A stretch of DNA of 64,000 bases from Saccharomycopsis crataegensis (GCF_037102585.1 NW_027043821.1:558001-622000), one strand, 5' to 3'. Shown: positions 35,948 through 47,000, counted from the stretch's first letter. Translations and numbers: made by a program. The notes: generated by a model from the sequence alone, not told the origin.

Positions 35948-37588
35948 TCAGTTGCCGTTGGAGTGAGGCAAGTTTAATTTCTCCAATACTTGGGGATAAG
36001 TTCTGAAAATTTCTTCAAACTGTTCAGGATAGCTTAATCTGAAGACTTCTGGATCTCTTGCTAAGGCAATAAAAAATGTACTGGTACCACTGGTGATCAC
36101 TGTAGTGCTGACATTGGCGATCTGACCAGCAATAAGGAATCCAAACGCCACCAAAGGACCATAAAATGAGCCTGAGTCATTGTAAGATGGCTTTGTCAAT
36201 CTCAAGTACAAGAAAACGAAAAGTGCTGTGACATAGGCAATGAACACACTATAAAAACTGAGAGCGGTGTTGATCAAACAATCATTGATCATAGCATCAA
36301 AACCCTTATATCTAAATAATTCGTAAACATCTTTGGAAGCAGAGGTATAATTGGTCCCATAAAGGGCAATGTATGAATATGCATAATGATTGAACCATCT
36401 AACTAACCATTCAAGCACCATGACAACCATATCGAGGAAGCACAACAAGAACGCTTGACACATTTCATTGTTGGCAAGGGCATTTTGACGCAAAATGTTA
36501 ATACCTTGTCTAATTAAGCTAATGATAGCAACGATCAAAGAACCTTCACAAATTGACCCAAAAGAGTAAGTCATTGCTCTCTTAAATGCTCCCCAAGCAG
36601 CATTTTTTGGCTCGCCTTGGTCAGATTTAGACAAATAATACCAGACACCATAAACCCCAGAAATGGTTGTATGAATCACATTTCTAATGACTTCAGTAAT
36701 ATAGTAACCGGCAAAGAAAACAAACACCAATACTCCAATCAACGTGGATTGCGAACAGCTACCACCGGAAACCGAGCAGCCAGGGTTCGAAGATGTATCA
36801 TCGAACTTAACATAAGTTGAAGTGACAACAAACGCAAAGAACACACTGAAAGCACCAGAAATTACAACACCGAGTAAAGAAACCAATAACACACTAGGAT
36901 GATCTTTCATAACATCAATGACGATCGATAACACAGCACCAGAAAATGGGATTCTATGCCTGCAAGTCCAGTAACACCAGGCACATAAGCAAGTGAACAC
37001 CAAAAATACAATACCAGCAGACCAATATTTCATAACAAGATAGGCAATTGCGGTACCTAACCCAAAAATAACGTTACAAATCAAACCAATGGTGATGAAT
37101 TTTCTCGGCCACAATTTCGCAAATGCAATCACCATCGTTGCCAAAACCACTGCGATGGCAATGGCAAACATAAACATGATAATGGTATTAGTATTCAAGG
37201 AATCACCAGTGTTGTTATTATAGATCCCACCACCTTGAGATGAATGCGTTAAATGATACGCTCTAATGGTGATGACAGCCACCGCAAGAAAACCAAACAC
37301 CACAAGATAAAAAAACACTGCAAACGGCCAGTCGTTGAACCTTGGTTTTTCAACTTTGAATGCATCATCAAAGGATTGAGCATCACTTTCTGGTTTACCA
37401 GATCCCATATTGTCATTGCCCCAGCTACCTTTTTCAGGGTCGTCATTGCTTTGCTGCTGCTGCTGCTGTTGTTGTTGAGTCCACCCATTCTGTTCTTGGT
37501 TGTCATATGGACCCTGTTGTTGTTGGTATTGGGGGTCATTTTGGTTCTGGTATGCCGGTGGAGGGGCGGCCGGACGATTGTAAGACAT
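35948..37588 (-). CDS. PNS1: Choline transporter-like protein Pns1
   Basis: Multi-span plasma-membrane protein of the choline-transporter-like (CTL/SLC44) family. The yeast protein is not required for choline uptake and its substrate is unsettled. It has 546 residues (539 in S. cerevisiae). A hydrophilic, Gln/Pro-rich N-tail of about 85 residues carries a poly-Gln tract and NxNDPQ repeats. About ten to twelve hydrophobic segments follow. The family signature is visible in the C-terminal half: VIRNVIHTTISGVYGVWYYL, then AFKRAMTYSFGSICEGSLIV, the ALYGTNYTSASKDVYELFRY block and GFDAMINDCL. A loop with paired cysteines (NPGCSVSGGSCSQ) is probably extracellular. The protein starts at MSYNRPAAPP, with no intron. 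Confidence 0.94.
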   Translation of the reverse strand: MSYNRPAAPPPAYQNQNDPQYQQQQGPYDNQEQNGWTQQQQQQQQQSNDDPEKGSWGNDNMGSGKPESDAQSFDDAFKVEKPRFNDWPFAVFFYLVVFGFLAVAVITIRAYHLTHSSQGGGIYNNNTGDSLNTNTIIMFMFAIAIAVVLATMVIAFAKLWPRKFITIGLICNVIFGLGTAIAYLVMKYWSAGIVFLVFTCLCAWCYWTCRHRIPFSGAVLSIVIDVMKDHPSVLLVSLLGVVISGAFSVFFAFVVTSTYVKFDDTSSNPGCSVSGGSCSQSTLIGVLVFVFFAGYYITEVIRNVIHTTISGVYGVWYYLSKSDQGEPKNAAWGAFKRAMTYSFGSICEGSLIVAIISLIRQGINILRQNALANNEMCQAFLLCFLDMVVMVLEWLVRWFNHYAYSYIALYGTNYTSASKDVYELFRYKGFDAMINDCLINTALSFYSVFIAYVTALFVFLYLRLTKPSYNDSGSFYGPLVAFGFLIAGQIANVSTTVITSGTSTFFIALARDPEVFRLSYPEQFEEIFRTYPQVLEKLNLPHSNGN

Positions 37589-38241
37589 TGTTTTTCTGGA
37601 GTTTTTGGTAAATAAGTTATAGTTATATCAAGTGGTTGGTGATGAAAATTTTGTTGCGAATTTCAGTACCCCAGCAAACTAAACACAAAGGTGAACTACG
37701 CTGCCAAAAGAAGAAAAAAGAAGTGTTGTGTAATATATGGCTGAAATGACCAAACGAAAAAAAAAAATAATGCTCAAGAAGAACAGACACAAATACAAAA
37801 GAAAGAGAGGATAGCAAGAAAAAAAAAAAAACAATAACCAAAGATACATTTTTTTTTTTTGATCCCAGGATAATTATTGTGTTTACATTTTGCAGCAAGT
37901 TGCGTTTGAAATTTACCCAAGGTGGCTGAACCCAGCTTCCATCAACAATTACTTCTAAAACAGAAAAAACCAGGCATAAATGAATAAAACCTGGTAAACT
38001 ATGACATACTGATTAATATAGAAATGCATCACTCTCAACATCACCCGAGTCTCTTCCAGTTTCCCACGGTTTTGTGTGATTTGACAGGCTGGTTGTGAAC
38101 CCCGCGCACGGAGCCATTATGGTGGGCGGCAGGGACCCTTTTGCTCACACACATTACTGAATACATTTGGACATTATATTGGATAATCGAATATTTGAAT
38201 AAAAATTTAGGAAACTAATGAGTATGAATGTTAATGCTATT
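37589..38241. other. Intergenic region, ISN1/PNS1 (both minus)
   Basis: The PNS1 promoter, with several poly-A/T tracts (37756-37767, 37817-37830, 37849-37860), and the 3' region of ISN1. No gene is seen. Confidence 0.6.
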
Positions 38242-39637
38242 TCAGATCCATTCCAAAAGATCGCTGATGCACTGCTCAGTCTCCGATGGACTGGCAATCC
38301 AGGCGGTGCAGGACACTAATCTGGCCTTGAAGTCGTTGGCCCCTACAGACAAGAACTGGTCCCCAACATGTAAGGTTTCTTGGGGTTTAATGCCTCCCAA
38401 AAATCTTTGTAAAGAGTTGACTCCCAAACTTTTGTCCCCAACATCAACCCAGACATCAGATCCTCCATTGAAAGCACAGAATTTGAGTCTTTGAGCTACC
38501 TCATCATTCTCCAATTTCTTTTGCACAGATAAAACAATCTCTTCGAGTTGTTCTCTAATCAACTTCGAGCCCAGTTTGGCAACAATACCAATGGCTCTTT
38601 CCTTTCTAATTATCTCCGCCGATAATTGAAGCTTTTCGCTTAAATCGCTGAGACACTGTTCGGAAATATCCAAAACTTTCTCCATATCTTCAGCGGTCCA
38701 AGATTGCATTTCTGGTAATAACCAGTCTTCATGGCGGATGTATTTCAACCGTTGACTTTCGGTATCATATTTGAAGAGGAAATTAGATTCACCTCCCATG
38801 ATATACAACATCTCTTTTTGTGCCACGGTCAATCTTTCTGTCTCTCTAACCGCATCAATTAACCCCTTCAATCTGATATAATATTTTTTACCAGATTTTT
38901 CAGAATACCCAGCAGCAGTGACAATGCCAACGTGGATATTGTTTTCCAATAACCCTATTAATTTACCAATTAATGGCGAATCAGCAGCAATGCATTCTCC
39001 ATCATCATACAAAGTAACATCCCCATCGAATGTAACAAGCTTGAGACCACTCTTGGCTAATTCCAACACCTGTGCGGTAACCAAAATACTTCTAACATCG
39101 TTAAAACTTGGACTGACATATCTTCTTTCAGAAATACTTCTTCTCTTATCTTCAATGTAGAAAGCTTCTTCAAGTGGCAATGGGGTAAACATTAGTCCCA
39201 ATTCCGGAACTAGCTGCCTTAGCCTGGATAATTCCAATTTCCCGTCTTTTTGGGCCTGTATATCATCATTGATAAGTCTCTCAATATCACTAAAGATTTC
39301 AGCGTACCTTTTCCTAGATTCTTTGCCTGATTCTTCACCAGTGATGGTAGATCCATGAACTGCATGTAAAACAAAAGGAACCTGATCTTGTTAGTGAATT
39401 AATTGCTAATTGATACTGTCAAAATATTTACTTACTGCTAATAGTGTCTTGATCCATTCTATGAACGCATCTCTTCTATGTGATTTAAGGGCATCTAAAA
39501 AGAAAAACTGTTAGCCATCTATTTACCAGGGATGATTCACATGGTACACGTACATTCAACACGATATCTACATTTGTCAGTAATTTAACCAATATCCAGA
39601 GGGTTCCAGCAAAAGGTGTAACTTACCTAGAAGACAT
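38242..39637 (-). CDS. ISN1: IMP-specific 5'-nucleotidase Isn1, four exons with a microexon
   Basis: Dephosphorylates IMP to inosine in the cytosol (purine salvage/overflow). The exons, in transcript order, are 39637-39627 (11 nt), 39567-39554 (14 nt), 39494-39436 (59 nt) and 39381-38242, giving 407 residues. Splicing produces MSSRYRVEYALKSHRRD, nearly identical to yeast MSSRYRVEYHLKSHRKD as I recall it, so all four exons are strongly supported. The introns are 59, 59 and 54 nt with donors GTAAGT, GTACGT and GTAAGT. Their branch motifs are TTACTGAC, GGCTAAC and CACTAAC. The enzyme core has the HAD-like LVTFDGDVTLYDDG, VGIVTAAGYSEKSG, IMGGESNFLF, FNGGSDVWVDVGDKSLGV and TLHVGDQFLSVGANDFKAR. S. 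cerevisiae ISN1 is longer (450) through insertions and, to my knowledge, intronless. Confidence 0.95.
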
Positions 39638-40036
39638 TTTAATTTATTTTGGTTTAGTTTATTTCCCTTGAATGTTTCGTTAAGGCCAACGAGGACATAC
39701 CTGACCCTTTAAGTATTTTTTCGCATTGTGCGCAATTTTAAATCCCACCAACGTGTGGCATTTTAGTGCCTAGTATGGCTCGCTAAAGCAGTGACCTCGG
39801 TAACTTTAACCATCCAGGTTTCATCGTGTTTTTTTTTCTTCTTGCTTTCAATCAACTATATCTATAAACTTCAAATATATAAAACTTACAATCAGTAGCA
39901 ATTTGAAATTTATAGGAAAAATACCATTACATTAGAATGAGAAAATGAACAAAGAAAAAAAACTATTTGTAACATATATATGTTCCTTTCATTTTTCGGG
40001 ATTTGGAGTGATTAGAGTACATAAACATTGCTGAAC
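39638..40036. other. Intergenic region, RPS4/ISN1 (both minus)
   Basis: The ISN1 promoter and the 3' region of RPS4. It is AT-rich with a T-run near 39830-39840. No gene is seen. Confidence 0.6.
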
Positions 40037-41308
40037 TTAAGCTTCCAAACCTTGTTGTCTTCTTCTCTTGTCTCTTTCTTCAGTAATAGACAATTTAAGA
40101 CCCTTACCCTTTGGCAAAGAGATCCATGGCTTGTTAGATTCACCGATAACGAAAACGTTACCCAATCTGGTGACGAAGGTGTTGTCAAGAGCATCCTTGA
40201 TGTGAACCAAGTCGAAACCACCTTCGTGCTTTTCACGGTGGGTGATGACACCAATTCTACCCAAGTTACGGCCACCGGTAACGTAAACCAATTTACCAGT
40301 GTCGAACTTCAAGAAGTCTTCGATCTTACCAGAAGCCAAGTTGATCTTGACAGTGTCGTTGACCTTGATGGCTGGGTCTGGGTATCTGATGGTTCTACCG
40401 TCGTGGGTGACAACGTATGGGATCCCCTTCTTACCCAATTGGACTCTCTTAACCTTACCCAATTTGTAAGAAGCTTCTTCATCAGTGATTCTGTGAACAG
40501 CGTATCTACCCTTGACATCGTAAACCAAACGGAAGTTTTCGTTGGTGGCATCGAGGGAGATGACATCCATGAAACCGGCTGGGAAGGTAGCGTCAGTTCT
40601 GACCTTACCGTCAACCTTGACGTGTCTTTCCATCAAGATAGCCTTGGTTTCTCTACCGTTCAAAGCATACTTCAATCTGTTTCTCAAGAAGACAATCAAT
40701 GGCAAAGATTCTCTCAATTTGTGTGGACCTTGGGATGGACGTGGGGCGTAAGTACCAGACAATTTGTCCAACATCCAGTGGGATGGGGCTGCCAATCTCT
40801 TAAGGTGCTTCTTTCTATAAAGATAGTTAGTATGGTTTTTCTTTTTTGCTTGTGTGTGAATGAAAAAAAACTTCGAATGATGAAAAATTTTCTGTCGCTT
40901 AAAGATTTTCAATTTTCGAGCGGATGGTGCAAACAAAACAAATCGATGATTGTTGAATCCATAAATATCTTGTGTTTATTCATTTGATGAATTGATTATC
41001 CAACTTCAATTTGAATAAATTTGATAAAAATATTCTGAAAAATTATTAAGTAGTAGCTTTCCAAATTCCATGAATTCAAATGTGGTTCAATGTCCGTGTG
41101 GTCTATATTCATTTCAAATACCCAAACATATAATGCTTTATATATCCATAATCTTGAGAATTTTCATGATGTTGACCATAATTCAAACCCAAAATGAAAT
41201 CACATAAATTTGCTCGTTGCTTCGGTAGTTCTTTTTTTCTTTGCTTTCTATTCATTCATTCGTTCATTCATAATTCATTATTATCACCACTTACGGTCCT
41301 CTAGCCAT
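40037..41308 (-). CDS. RPS4: 40S ribosomal protein eS4 (Rps4), spliced
   Basis: Body protein of the small cytosolic subunit. Exon 1 is 41308-41295 (MARGP minus one base, 14 nt) and exon 2 is 40814-40037, giving 263 residues against 261 in S. cerevisiae. The joined N-terminus [20 protein letters not shown] matches the eukaryotic eS4 start. The S4-like RNA-binding region ([40 protein letters not shown]), the central [20 protein letters not shown] block and a KOW motif ([20 protein letters not shown]) are intact. The 480-nt intron (40815-41294) has donor GTAAGT and TACTAAC 11 nt before TTATAG, at the same position as the yeast intron. No C/D or H/ACA snoRNA was recognised in it. Confidence 0.98.
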
Positions 41309-41754
41309 TTTGAATTATGGTTTATCAATTTATCCTACTATTTCAAGCTCTGTGTATAAGTCTAATATAAAAAAGATTTTTTTTTTCAAAGTATCTTTGA
41401 GAGGATTGGATTTTTTCGATTCGCACAGACGGGGCTGCGTAACGCACTTAGAATATTCGTGTGACAAGCCTTTTTCTTGTATAGCGTGCCAAGCACGTGC
41501 AGACAGGGCTATATGTGCCCTAAAGTATCCCGTTTCTTTTTTAAGCCCTAACGCTCGTATATTTATCCCGTATATATTTGGCAGAGATATATGATGTATT
41601 GATTGATTGGTGCTATCATACAATGTACTATGATACCAATAGCTATAGTGGTGATATATTGCGATATATTACAAGACCAATAGAAAATTGAGGAAATTAA
41701 GGAAGCAAAAATAAAGAAATAGTTGCTTTCATTATGATTATTATTATTATACAA
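41309..41754. promoter_or_regulatory. RPS4 promoter with TTAGGG-type and CACGTG motifs
   Basis: The interval between RPS4 and RRP6 (both minus) has a GC-richer core at about 41400-41580. Two CCCTAA motifs (TTAGGG on the gene strand) lie at 41518-41523 and 41546-41551. A CACGTG is at 41494-41499, and AGGGC/GCCCT flanks a small hairpin at about 41506-41521. The pairing of Tbf1-like and Cbf1-like sites matches the ribosomal-protein promoter pattern described for Candida albicans. Two opposed frames of about 95 codons (41310-41594 and 41330-41623) cover the same DNA and look like chance. Confidence 0.55.
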
Positions 41755-44052
41755 TTATTTTTTTGTCTTGTAAGACACATTCTTCCCACGATTAAGACTA
41801 AAAGCCTTCTTAGCAGGTCTAGGTTCATCTAAAGATTTACCATACGGATCGTAAGCCTTTCTCTTTCTACTGTAATTTTTACTAGAAGGCTTGTCAACCA
41901 AGATCTTGTCGGCCTTGGCATAGTCAACCACATCCTTATTTTCATCACTGGCAGTCTTTGGTTTGCTGGCTCTATTTCTCACCACCTTCTTTCTGATGAC
42001 AATTATTTCATCCTGGTCCTTCTTCGGTGTCTCCACAGGGTGAGTTTCTTTTGTTTCACTGGTTATCTTATCGGTTTGAACCGGAACTTCTGCAGTAATA
42101 GTTCTATCCTTATCAGTCTTCAACAATCTGTTGATCAACTTCTGACGTTGTTGCAAATCTTCAGAAGTGAATTCCATGGTTTTCCCTTGGCCATCGTATT
42201 TCGTGGACCACACATAGGTTGCTGGATCTTCAACGAACATCTTTGACGGGAACAAGCTACCACTGTCATCAATCAAGTCAGTTTTTGAGGTAATATTATC
42301 AAATAATTTCTTGAATTTATTGAATTTGGTGATATTGGAATAAACTCTTCTTTCAGTGAGTTGGTCGTTACCCAAATTTAAGGCTTCAGTATCATGGAAA
42401 TGAGCTGATTTCAAGAGTTCCATGTCCTCATTCTCCGAATTCTTGAGAGATTTCTGGATGATTTCTGCAATTTCTTTGGCATTCATCCTCACATGCTCGG
42501 TCACATAATGATTGGCAGCCAAGACGCCAGCTGAATCAGTTGGAGCATTGACTACGAGAGCCACAAGGATTTGGTTTGGCATGACATACCTCACTGATTC
42601 ATCGTCTCTTCTTCCAATCTTGTCCCTCCAGTCATATAAATCAATCACTAGTTGCTTTTTCGTCAAGTTTATATTATATTGATTCATAATGTTTCTCCAA
42701 GGCTCAATCCTGTCACTTATTGGGGTAACAACCTCACTTGTTGGCTCAGATGGTCTGAAGCTATAATACTCAAATCTTCTTTTCGCGACGTTTCTTGATT
42801 CACGCAATACCACATTCATGACATCTTTTTCAATCAACATGTTCTTCAACTGATCAAATATATTCAATAAGAAATGCGTATCGGCTCTCGCATAAAGTTT
42901 CATCGATGATGTCAAGGGTCTTATTCTCCAATCTGCCATTTGATATTTCTTATTTGTCTTGAAGTTGGCAAATCTTTCGAGTAGGTATGCTAAACTGTGC
43001 TTTGGGAACCCCAATTGCTTCGAAGCATGATAAGTGTCAAATAAACTAACAATATACAACCCCAAGTCTCTTTGCAACCAAATAATATCCATAAACGCAC
43101 CATGAAAAACCTTAACCACATTCGGGTCAGTAAAAATCTTATTCAAAGGTTGAAGATCATCACGTAACGCCAAAGTATCGACTAACCAATCCTTCTCACG
43201 ATTACTGATTTGCATCAAGCACACTAGACCGTAATAAGTTCTATAATCATGATGTTCCAAATCAACAGCAATTTCTGGACAGTCTTCGAGGTCTATTATC
43301 ATGGCATTCAATTTTTCTACCGTGTCAACCCATATTGGTTCTTCAGTTGATGGCCATGGCTGCGATGCGATAGGTTCGGATTTTTCCAAGATTGAGTCAG
43401 GATATTTGTGGTTATCTATTTCTGACTCGTATGGCTGTCTATAATGTGCTGGATCCTCTTCTTTTTCAGGTTGGAAGATCTTCAAGCTATCTTCGAAAGA
43501 TTTTAAGGCATTTGGTTTTGATACCAACTTTGGTTTAAATGGCGAGGTTTCAGTATTGTCTATTGAATTACGGAACTTCAACTGCGGCTTTGGTTGTCTT
43601 TTCCTTGATTTCAAATCATTATCATCATTACCAGCTTTGCCATCTTCCATATATATGAGCCCATTACTAGACTCTGGCTTTTTAACTTCCGTGGGTTGAC
43701 CGGTAGATTTAGCCTTTTGTAATGTATCAAATGCGATATCCGATTTTTCATAAAGGCCATCAAACACATTCCCGATAGCTTTCCAATTGTCATTCAAAGA
43801 TTCCTTTCCTAACTCTAACTTATCACAATTATCGTCAATAGATTCGATAAATGAGTTAATTAACCCTAAAAGTCTTGAAGAATCATTATCGATCTGCTCG
43901 GCAAATTTAGAATCAATAGTTTTGTAGAATGGAATATCGTTATCAGCTAGCTGTTTGCTAATATCTTTCAATTGATCAACATTTTTGACAATTTGTTTGA
44001 GCTGAACATTATTATTGTCAACACTCATATTGAAATTATATCGTTTTTCCAA
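41755..44052 (-). CDS. RRP6: Nuclear exosome 3'-5' exoribonuclease Rrp6
   Basis: Distributive DEDD-Y exonuclease of the nuclear exosome, trimming 5.8S rRNA, snRNAs and snoRNAs and degrading cryptic transcripts. It has up to 765 residues (733 in yeast). The first nine codons may be leader, since MSVDNNNV at residue 9 is an equally good start. An N-terminal PMC2NT region (about 10-115) binds the Rrp47 cofactor. The exonuclease domain has EIAVDLEHHDYR (Asp264, Glu266), VKVFHGAFMDIIWLQRDLG and LYARADTHFLLNIFDQL, covering the DEDD residues and the Tyr. The HRDC domain follows near residue 450 (LVIDLYDWRDKIGRRDDESV, YVMPNQILVAL). The C-terminal tail from about 640 is Lys-rich with RKR and KKK clusters, fitting nuclear localisation and RNA binding. 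Confidence 0.96.
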   Translation of the reverse strand: MEKRYNFNMSVDNNNVQLKQIVKNVDQLKDISKQLADNDIPFYKTIDSKFAEQIDNDSSRLLGLINSFIESIDDNCDKLELGKESLNDNWKAIGNVFDGLYEKSDIAFDTLQKAKSTGQPTEVKKPESSNGLIYMEDGKAGNDDNDLKSRKRQPKPQLKFRNSIDNTETSPFKPKLVSKPNALKSFEDSLKIFQPEKEEDPAHYRQPYESEIDNHKYPDSILEKSEPIASQPWPSTEEPIWVDTVEKLNAMIIDLEDCPEIAVDLEHHDYRTYYGLVCLMQISNREKDWLVDTLALRDDLQPLNKIFTDPNVVKVFHGAFMDIIWLQRDLGLYIVSLFDTYHASKQLGFPKHSLAYLLERFANFKTNKKYQMADWRIRPLTSSMKLYARADTHFLLNIFDQLKNMLIEKDVMNVVLRESRNVAKRRFEYYSFRPSEPTSEVVTPISDRIEPWRNIMNQYNINLTKKQLVIDLYDWRDKIGRRDDESVRYVMPNQILVALVVNAPTDSAGVLAANHYVTEHVRMNAKEIAEIIQKSLKNSENEDMELLKSAHFHDTEALNLGNDQLTERRVYSNITKFNKFKKLFDNITSKTDLIDDSGSLFPSKMFVEDPATYVWSTKYDGQGKTMEFTSEDLQQRQKLINRLLKTDKDRTITAEVPVQTDKITSETKETHPVETPKKDQDEIIVIRKKVVRNRASKPKTASDENKDVVDYAKADKILVDKPSSKNYSRKRKAYDPYGKSLDEPRPAKKAFSLNRGKNVSYKTKK

Positions 44053-44343
44053 TGTACAAGTTCAGCCTTAGAATGTTCGTTAAAACTGAATTTTTTTTTT
44101 TTTTTTTTTTGCAAATTTGAGATGAGATATCACAGGGCTCATAAGCCGACATAAATTCAATTCAATAAGCTTACAATCAGGTATATTGCTTCAATATTGG
44201 ATTTAAAAGGTACGAAATAGGAGGCATTATATATTTTTTTTTATTATTATTCAAACATATTTCTTTTCATGAGACTTGCGATATTTTTTAATAAATACAA
44301 AAGTCGTATATCGCGGCACTTGAGAGAAAAAAATTGCAACGAT

Positions 44344-45118
44344 TTAAACAACAGCATCCGAAAAATCGAAATCATCGTCTTGCTTCTTCTTTCTTGACTC
44401 ATTCACTACCTTTGATAACGACTCACCAGTGATAACTTTAACCCAATCAACATGAAGGCTGTAAGAACCAAACTGTCTATCCAATAATCCAATACCAAAA
44501 GTTTTAACCTTACCTTTATCCAACCCACCTTCATCCTGAATAATACCCCAGTTCGTTAGCACAAAGTCATCTAAAGAGACAAGAACAGTTTCCCATTCCC
44601 CTGGTGTGTTTAAAAATAATCTGTGTTGGTATATATCTGTTTTCAATGAGCTGTCAGCCTGGATGTTCAAAAAGTACTTTCTGTGATCACCCTTCACCCT
44701 CATTGCCAATTGGTTAAAATTTGTCCAATCCCACGACTTCTCCCCGAAAAGAGCGTTCTGAGGTTGATCTTTTGTTCTGAACATGGCATAACCGGATTGT
44801 AAGATATCTGGGCGGTCAGCAGGGGGATCCAAATTCAAATATCCATGAAAATGAGCAGCCTGTTCTTGAGGATCAATTTCAAAGTTAACGGTGGAGTAGC
44901 CTCCTAATTCTTCATCTGACCTCATTAGACATTTTGATAGTTCATTCGGTCTTTTGAAATCTAATATTGTTTGGAAGTCCTTTGCTTGGGGTGTCTTGAA
45001 GACTGGTCATTTTCTTGTTAGTATTAAAATCTCAGAGGCAAAAATATTTAAGATAAAATTTTCACCATAGAAAATTGGAATTAGACTTACCATTGACTTT
45101 AGATAACGATCTGAACAT
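44344..45118 (-). CDS. CIA30: Complex I intermediate-associated protein CIA30 (NDUFAF1), spliced
   Basis: Mitochondrial assembly factor for NADH:ubiquinone oxidoreductase (complex I). Exon 1 is 45118-45091 and exon 2 is 45002-44344, giving 228 residues. The joined start MFRSLSKVNVFKTPQAKDFQ continues into the CIA30 domain: IDPQEQAAHFHGYLNLDPPA, YAMFRTKDQ, WDWTNFNQLAMRVKGDHRKY, FLNTPGEWETVLVSLDDFVL, then FGIGLLDRQFGSYSLHVDWV. These are the standard beta-jelly-roll blocks of the family. The intron (45003-45090) has GTAAGT, TACTAAC and CAG. The tail DDDFDFSDAVV is acidic. S. cerevisiae lacks complex I and this gene, so its presence says that this yeast probably has complex I. Confidence 0.93.
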
Positions 45119-45578
45119 AATAATGGCAATTAATTTCTCATTAATGTGAATAGTTGATCGATGGGTGTACCCAGCTGTTGGATTAATTGATATTTTCTCG
45201 CGATCATTGAGAGGGGGGAGAAGAGCGACTCTCCGGGTTACACTTTTTGTCAACATACAGATGACCATTTATTGTTGTATATTAAAAAAAATATAGAAAA
45301 GTCTCCAAGCAGAATATTTGAGATTTAATATTTTGTAATTCTTCTGGAAAAGGAATCATACCCTCATACTCTCGGGTGGTAGGCGCTAGGTGCCCTAACA
45401 TCGATGCTATTAGCTTGAAAATAGAATATTCGCCTAATACTACCCAAAAACTACAAAGACCATCATATTATCAACAAGAAAATTCAGTATATTGAGAATA
45501 AGGTATTTGAAAAAAAAAGTTTTTGGAAAGCACAGAGAAAATTAAAATGAGCAAATAACGAAACAAAACAAAAGGTTC
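45119..45578. other. Intergenic region, NMT1/CIA30 (both minus)
   Basis: The CIA30 promoter and the NMT1 3' region. It is AT-rich, with no gene seen. Confidence 0.6.
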
Positions 45579-47000
45579 TCAGAGCATAACCACACCAACT
45601 CCACTTCCAGCTTCTGGGTCTAGTTGCTTAGTAGCTTCATTGATACCCCCGGTAATCTGCGAGGTTCTCCAGTTGAATAAATAGTAATTCAAATAACCAT
45701 CACCAAGACCAAACTTCAAGTCTTCTAAAAATAGGGTATTATCCTGGGATGTCAAAGCATTGAAAACGTCAATATCCAAACCTTTACAAATGATCAATGC
45801 GTCGTTTACCAATTGCTGAAGTCTTTCCTTCAACAATGACTGGTTTTCCTTGTCCTTTCTTGATTTGCCAACCCCTACACTGGAGGCATAATAGAATAAA
45901 TAAGCAACATTCAAGCTCTCGTGCTTTGGGTTCTTCAAAATACTAAATGGCAACAAATAGAATGAAAAGAAGTCAGTGATTTTGCCGGTGGAATCTTCAA
46001 CAACATATGTATGTATGACTTGTTGGTTCTTCTTAGCTTCTTCAGGATCAACAGCACCAAGCAACCAATGAGCAATTTCGTCTTTACTAAATCTTTGCAC
46101 CATCTCGTATCTATTATGGAACACATCGTACAATTCATAGATTTGTTCAAGATCCTTGAATTCAGCTTTGCGCAATCCCGGAGTTTGTGTTTTAGTTGGC
46201 ACTTCGTATAACTTAGTCATACTTTCAATAGTCTCATTTGGTTGCAAAGCAGAAAAACCAACATCATACAACTTTTCCCAATTCAAAGGCCTGTGAGTAT
46301 AACGACAGACAGAGACTGGACTTGGCAACACCACCCCTGCAGTGTAGAATGCTTGCCATATGTCCTCGCGGTTCACTCTTCTTGTGATTTCTTTGATCAA
46401 AACTGGTGCTAGTCTCTTGTTTCTTAACTTTTTGTGTACGCAAATGAAATTGATTTCCACTGACCTAATTCCTTTACCACGCAACTCCAAATCAAGCGGA
46501 ATGCCAGCAATAAATGCCACTAATCTATTAGTTTCCTTTACTCTAACACCAACATGCCACTGTTTCTTCCATCCAGGAGGCTTGAGACCCCAGTTGAAGA
46601 ATTCCTTGGTATACTTGAATCTAAATATCTCACTAGAGTCTTCCACGTAGTTTTCATGAAGCAATTCATAAACGTCTTTGATTTCATCTGCATCATCGAG
46701 ATCCATGGTCACCCATTCAAAGTCTTTCAACAATGGATAAGGATTCTCTGGAATATCAGCCGGAGTTTTCAAAGCATCGATTGGCCCTTCTTCAGTAATT
46801 TCTTCGTCGAAATTTGGGACTGGTTGAGTCTTCCAAAACTTGTAGTCTTTCATTGGTTTGGCTTGAGGTTCTGATTCCGCTGTTTCGGACACTCCAAGAA
46901 GTTTCAATAAGTCTTCAATGGTCTTGGAACTTGGGGCATTGTTTTTGGTACCATTGCTCCCAGCCATCTCCTTGGATTTCTCTGAGCTATTTTCGGACAT
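45579..47000 (-). CDS. NMT1: Glycylpeptide N-tetradecanoyltransferase (N-myristoyltransferase)
   Basis: Transfers myristate from myristoyl-CoA to N-terminal Gly of proteins such as Arf and Vps15; essential in fungi. It has 473 residues (455 in S. cerevisiae). After a variable Ser/Lys/Asn-rich N-terminus comes [20 protein letters not shown], then the signature [20 protein letters not shown], which contributes the oxyanion hole and CoA-binding Arg/Lys residues. [20 protein letters not shown] and [17 protein letters not shown] follow. The second GNAT half ends in [18 protein letters not shown] and the C-terminal GSGVGVVML, whose terminal Leu carboxylate acts as catalytic base in this family. The gene is divergent from the LRR-RING gene across 233 bp. 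Confidence 0.98.
   Translation of the reverse strand: MSENSSEKSKEMAGSNGTKNNAPSSKTIEDLLKLLGVSETAESEPQAKPMKDYKFWKTQPVPNFDEEITEEGPIDALKTPADIPENPYPLLKDFEWVTMDLDDADEIKDVYELLHENYVEDSSEIFRFKYTKEFFNWGLKPPGWKKQWHVGVRVKETNRLVAFIAGIPLDLELRGKGIRSVEINFICVHKKLRNKRLAPVLIKEITRRVNREDIWQAFYTAGVVLPSPVSVCRYTHRPLNWEKLYDVGFSALQPNETIESMTKLYEVPTKTQTPGLRKAEFKDLEQIYELYDVFHNRYEMVQRFSKDEIAHWLLGAVDPEEAKKNQQVIHTYVVEDSTGKITDFFSFYLLPFSILKNPKHESLNVAYLFYYASSVGVGKSRKDKENQSLLKERLQQLVNDALIICKGLDIDVFNALTSQDNTLFLEDLKFGLGDGYLNYYLFNWRTSQITGGINEATKQLDPEAGSGVGVVML

Noticed and set aside
41310-41623. Opposed frames of 94 and 97 codons between RPS4 and RRP6
   Set aside because: They cover each other on opposite strands inside the RPS4 promoter and first exon and show no domain; regulatory motifs explain the local GC rise.
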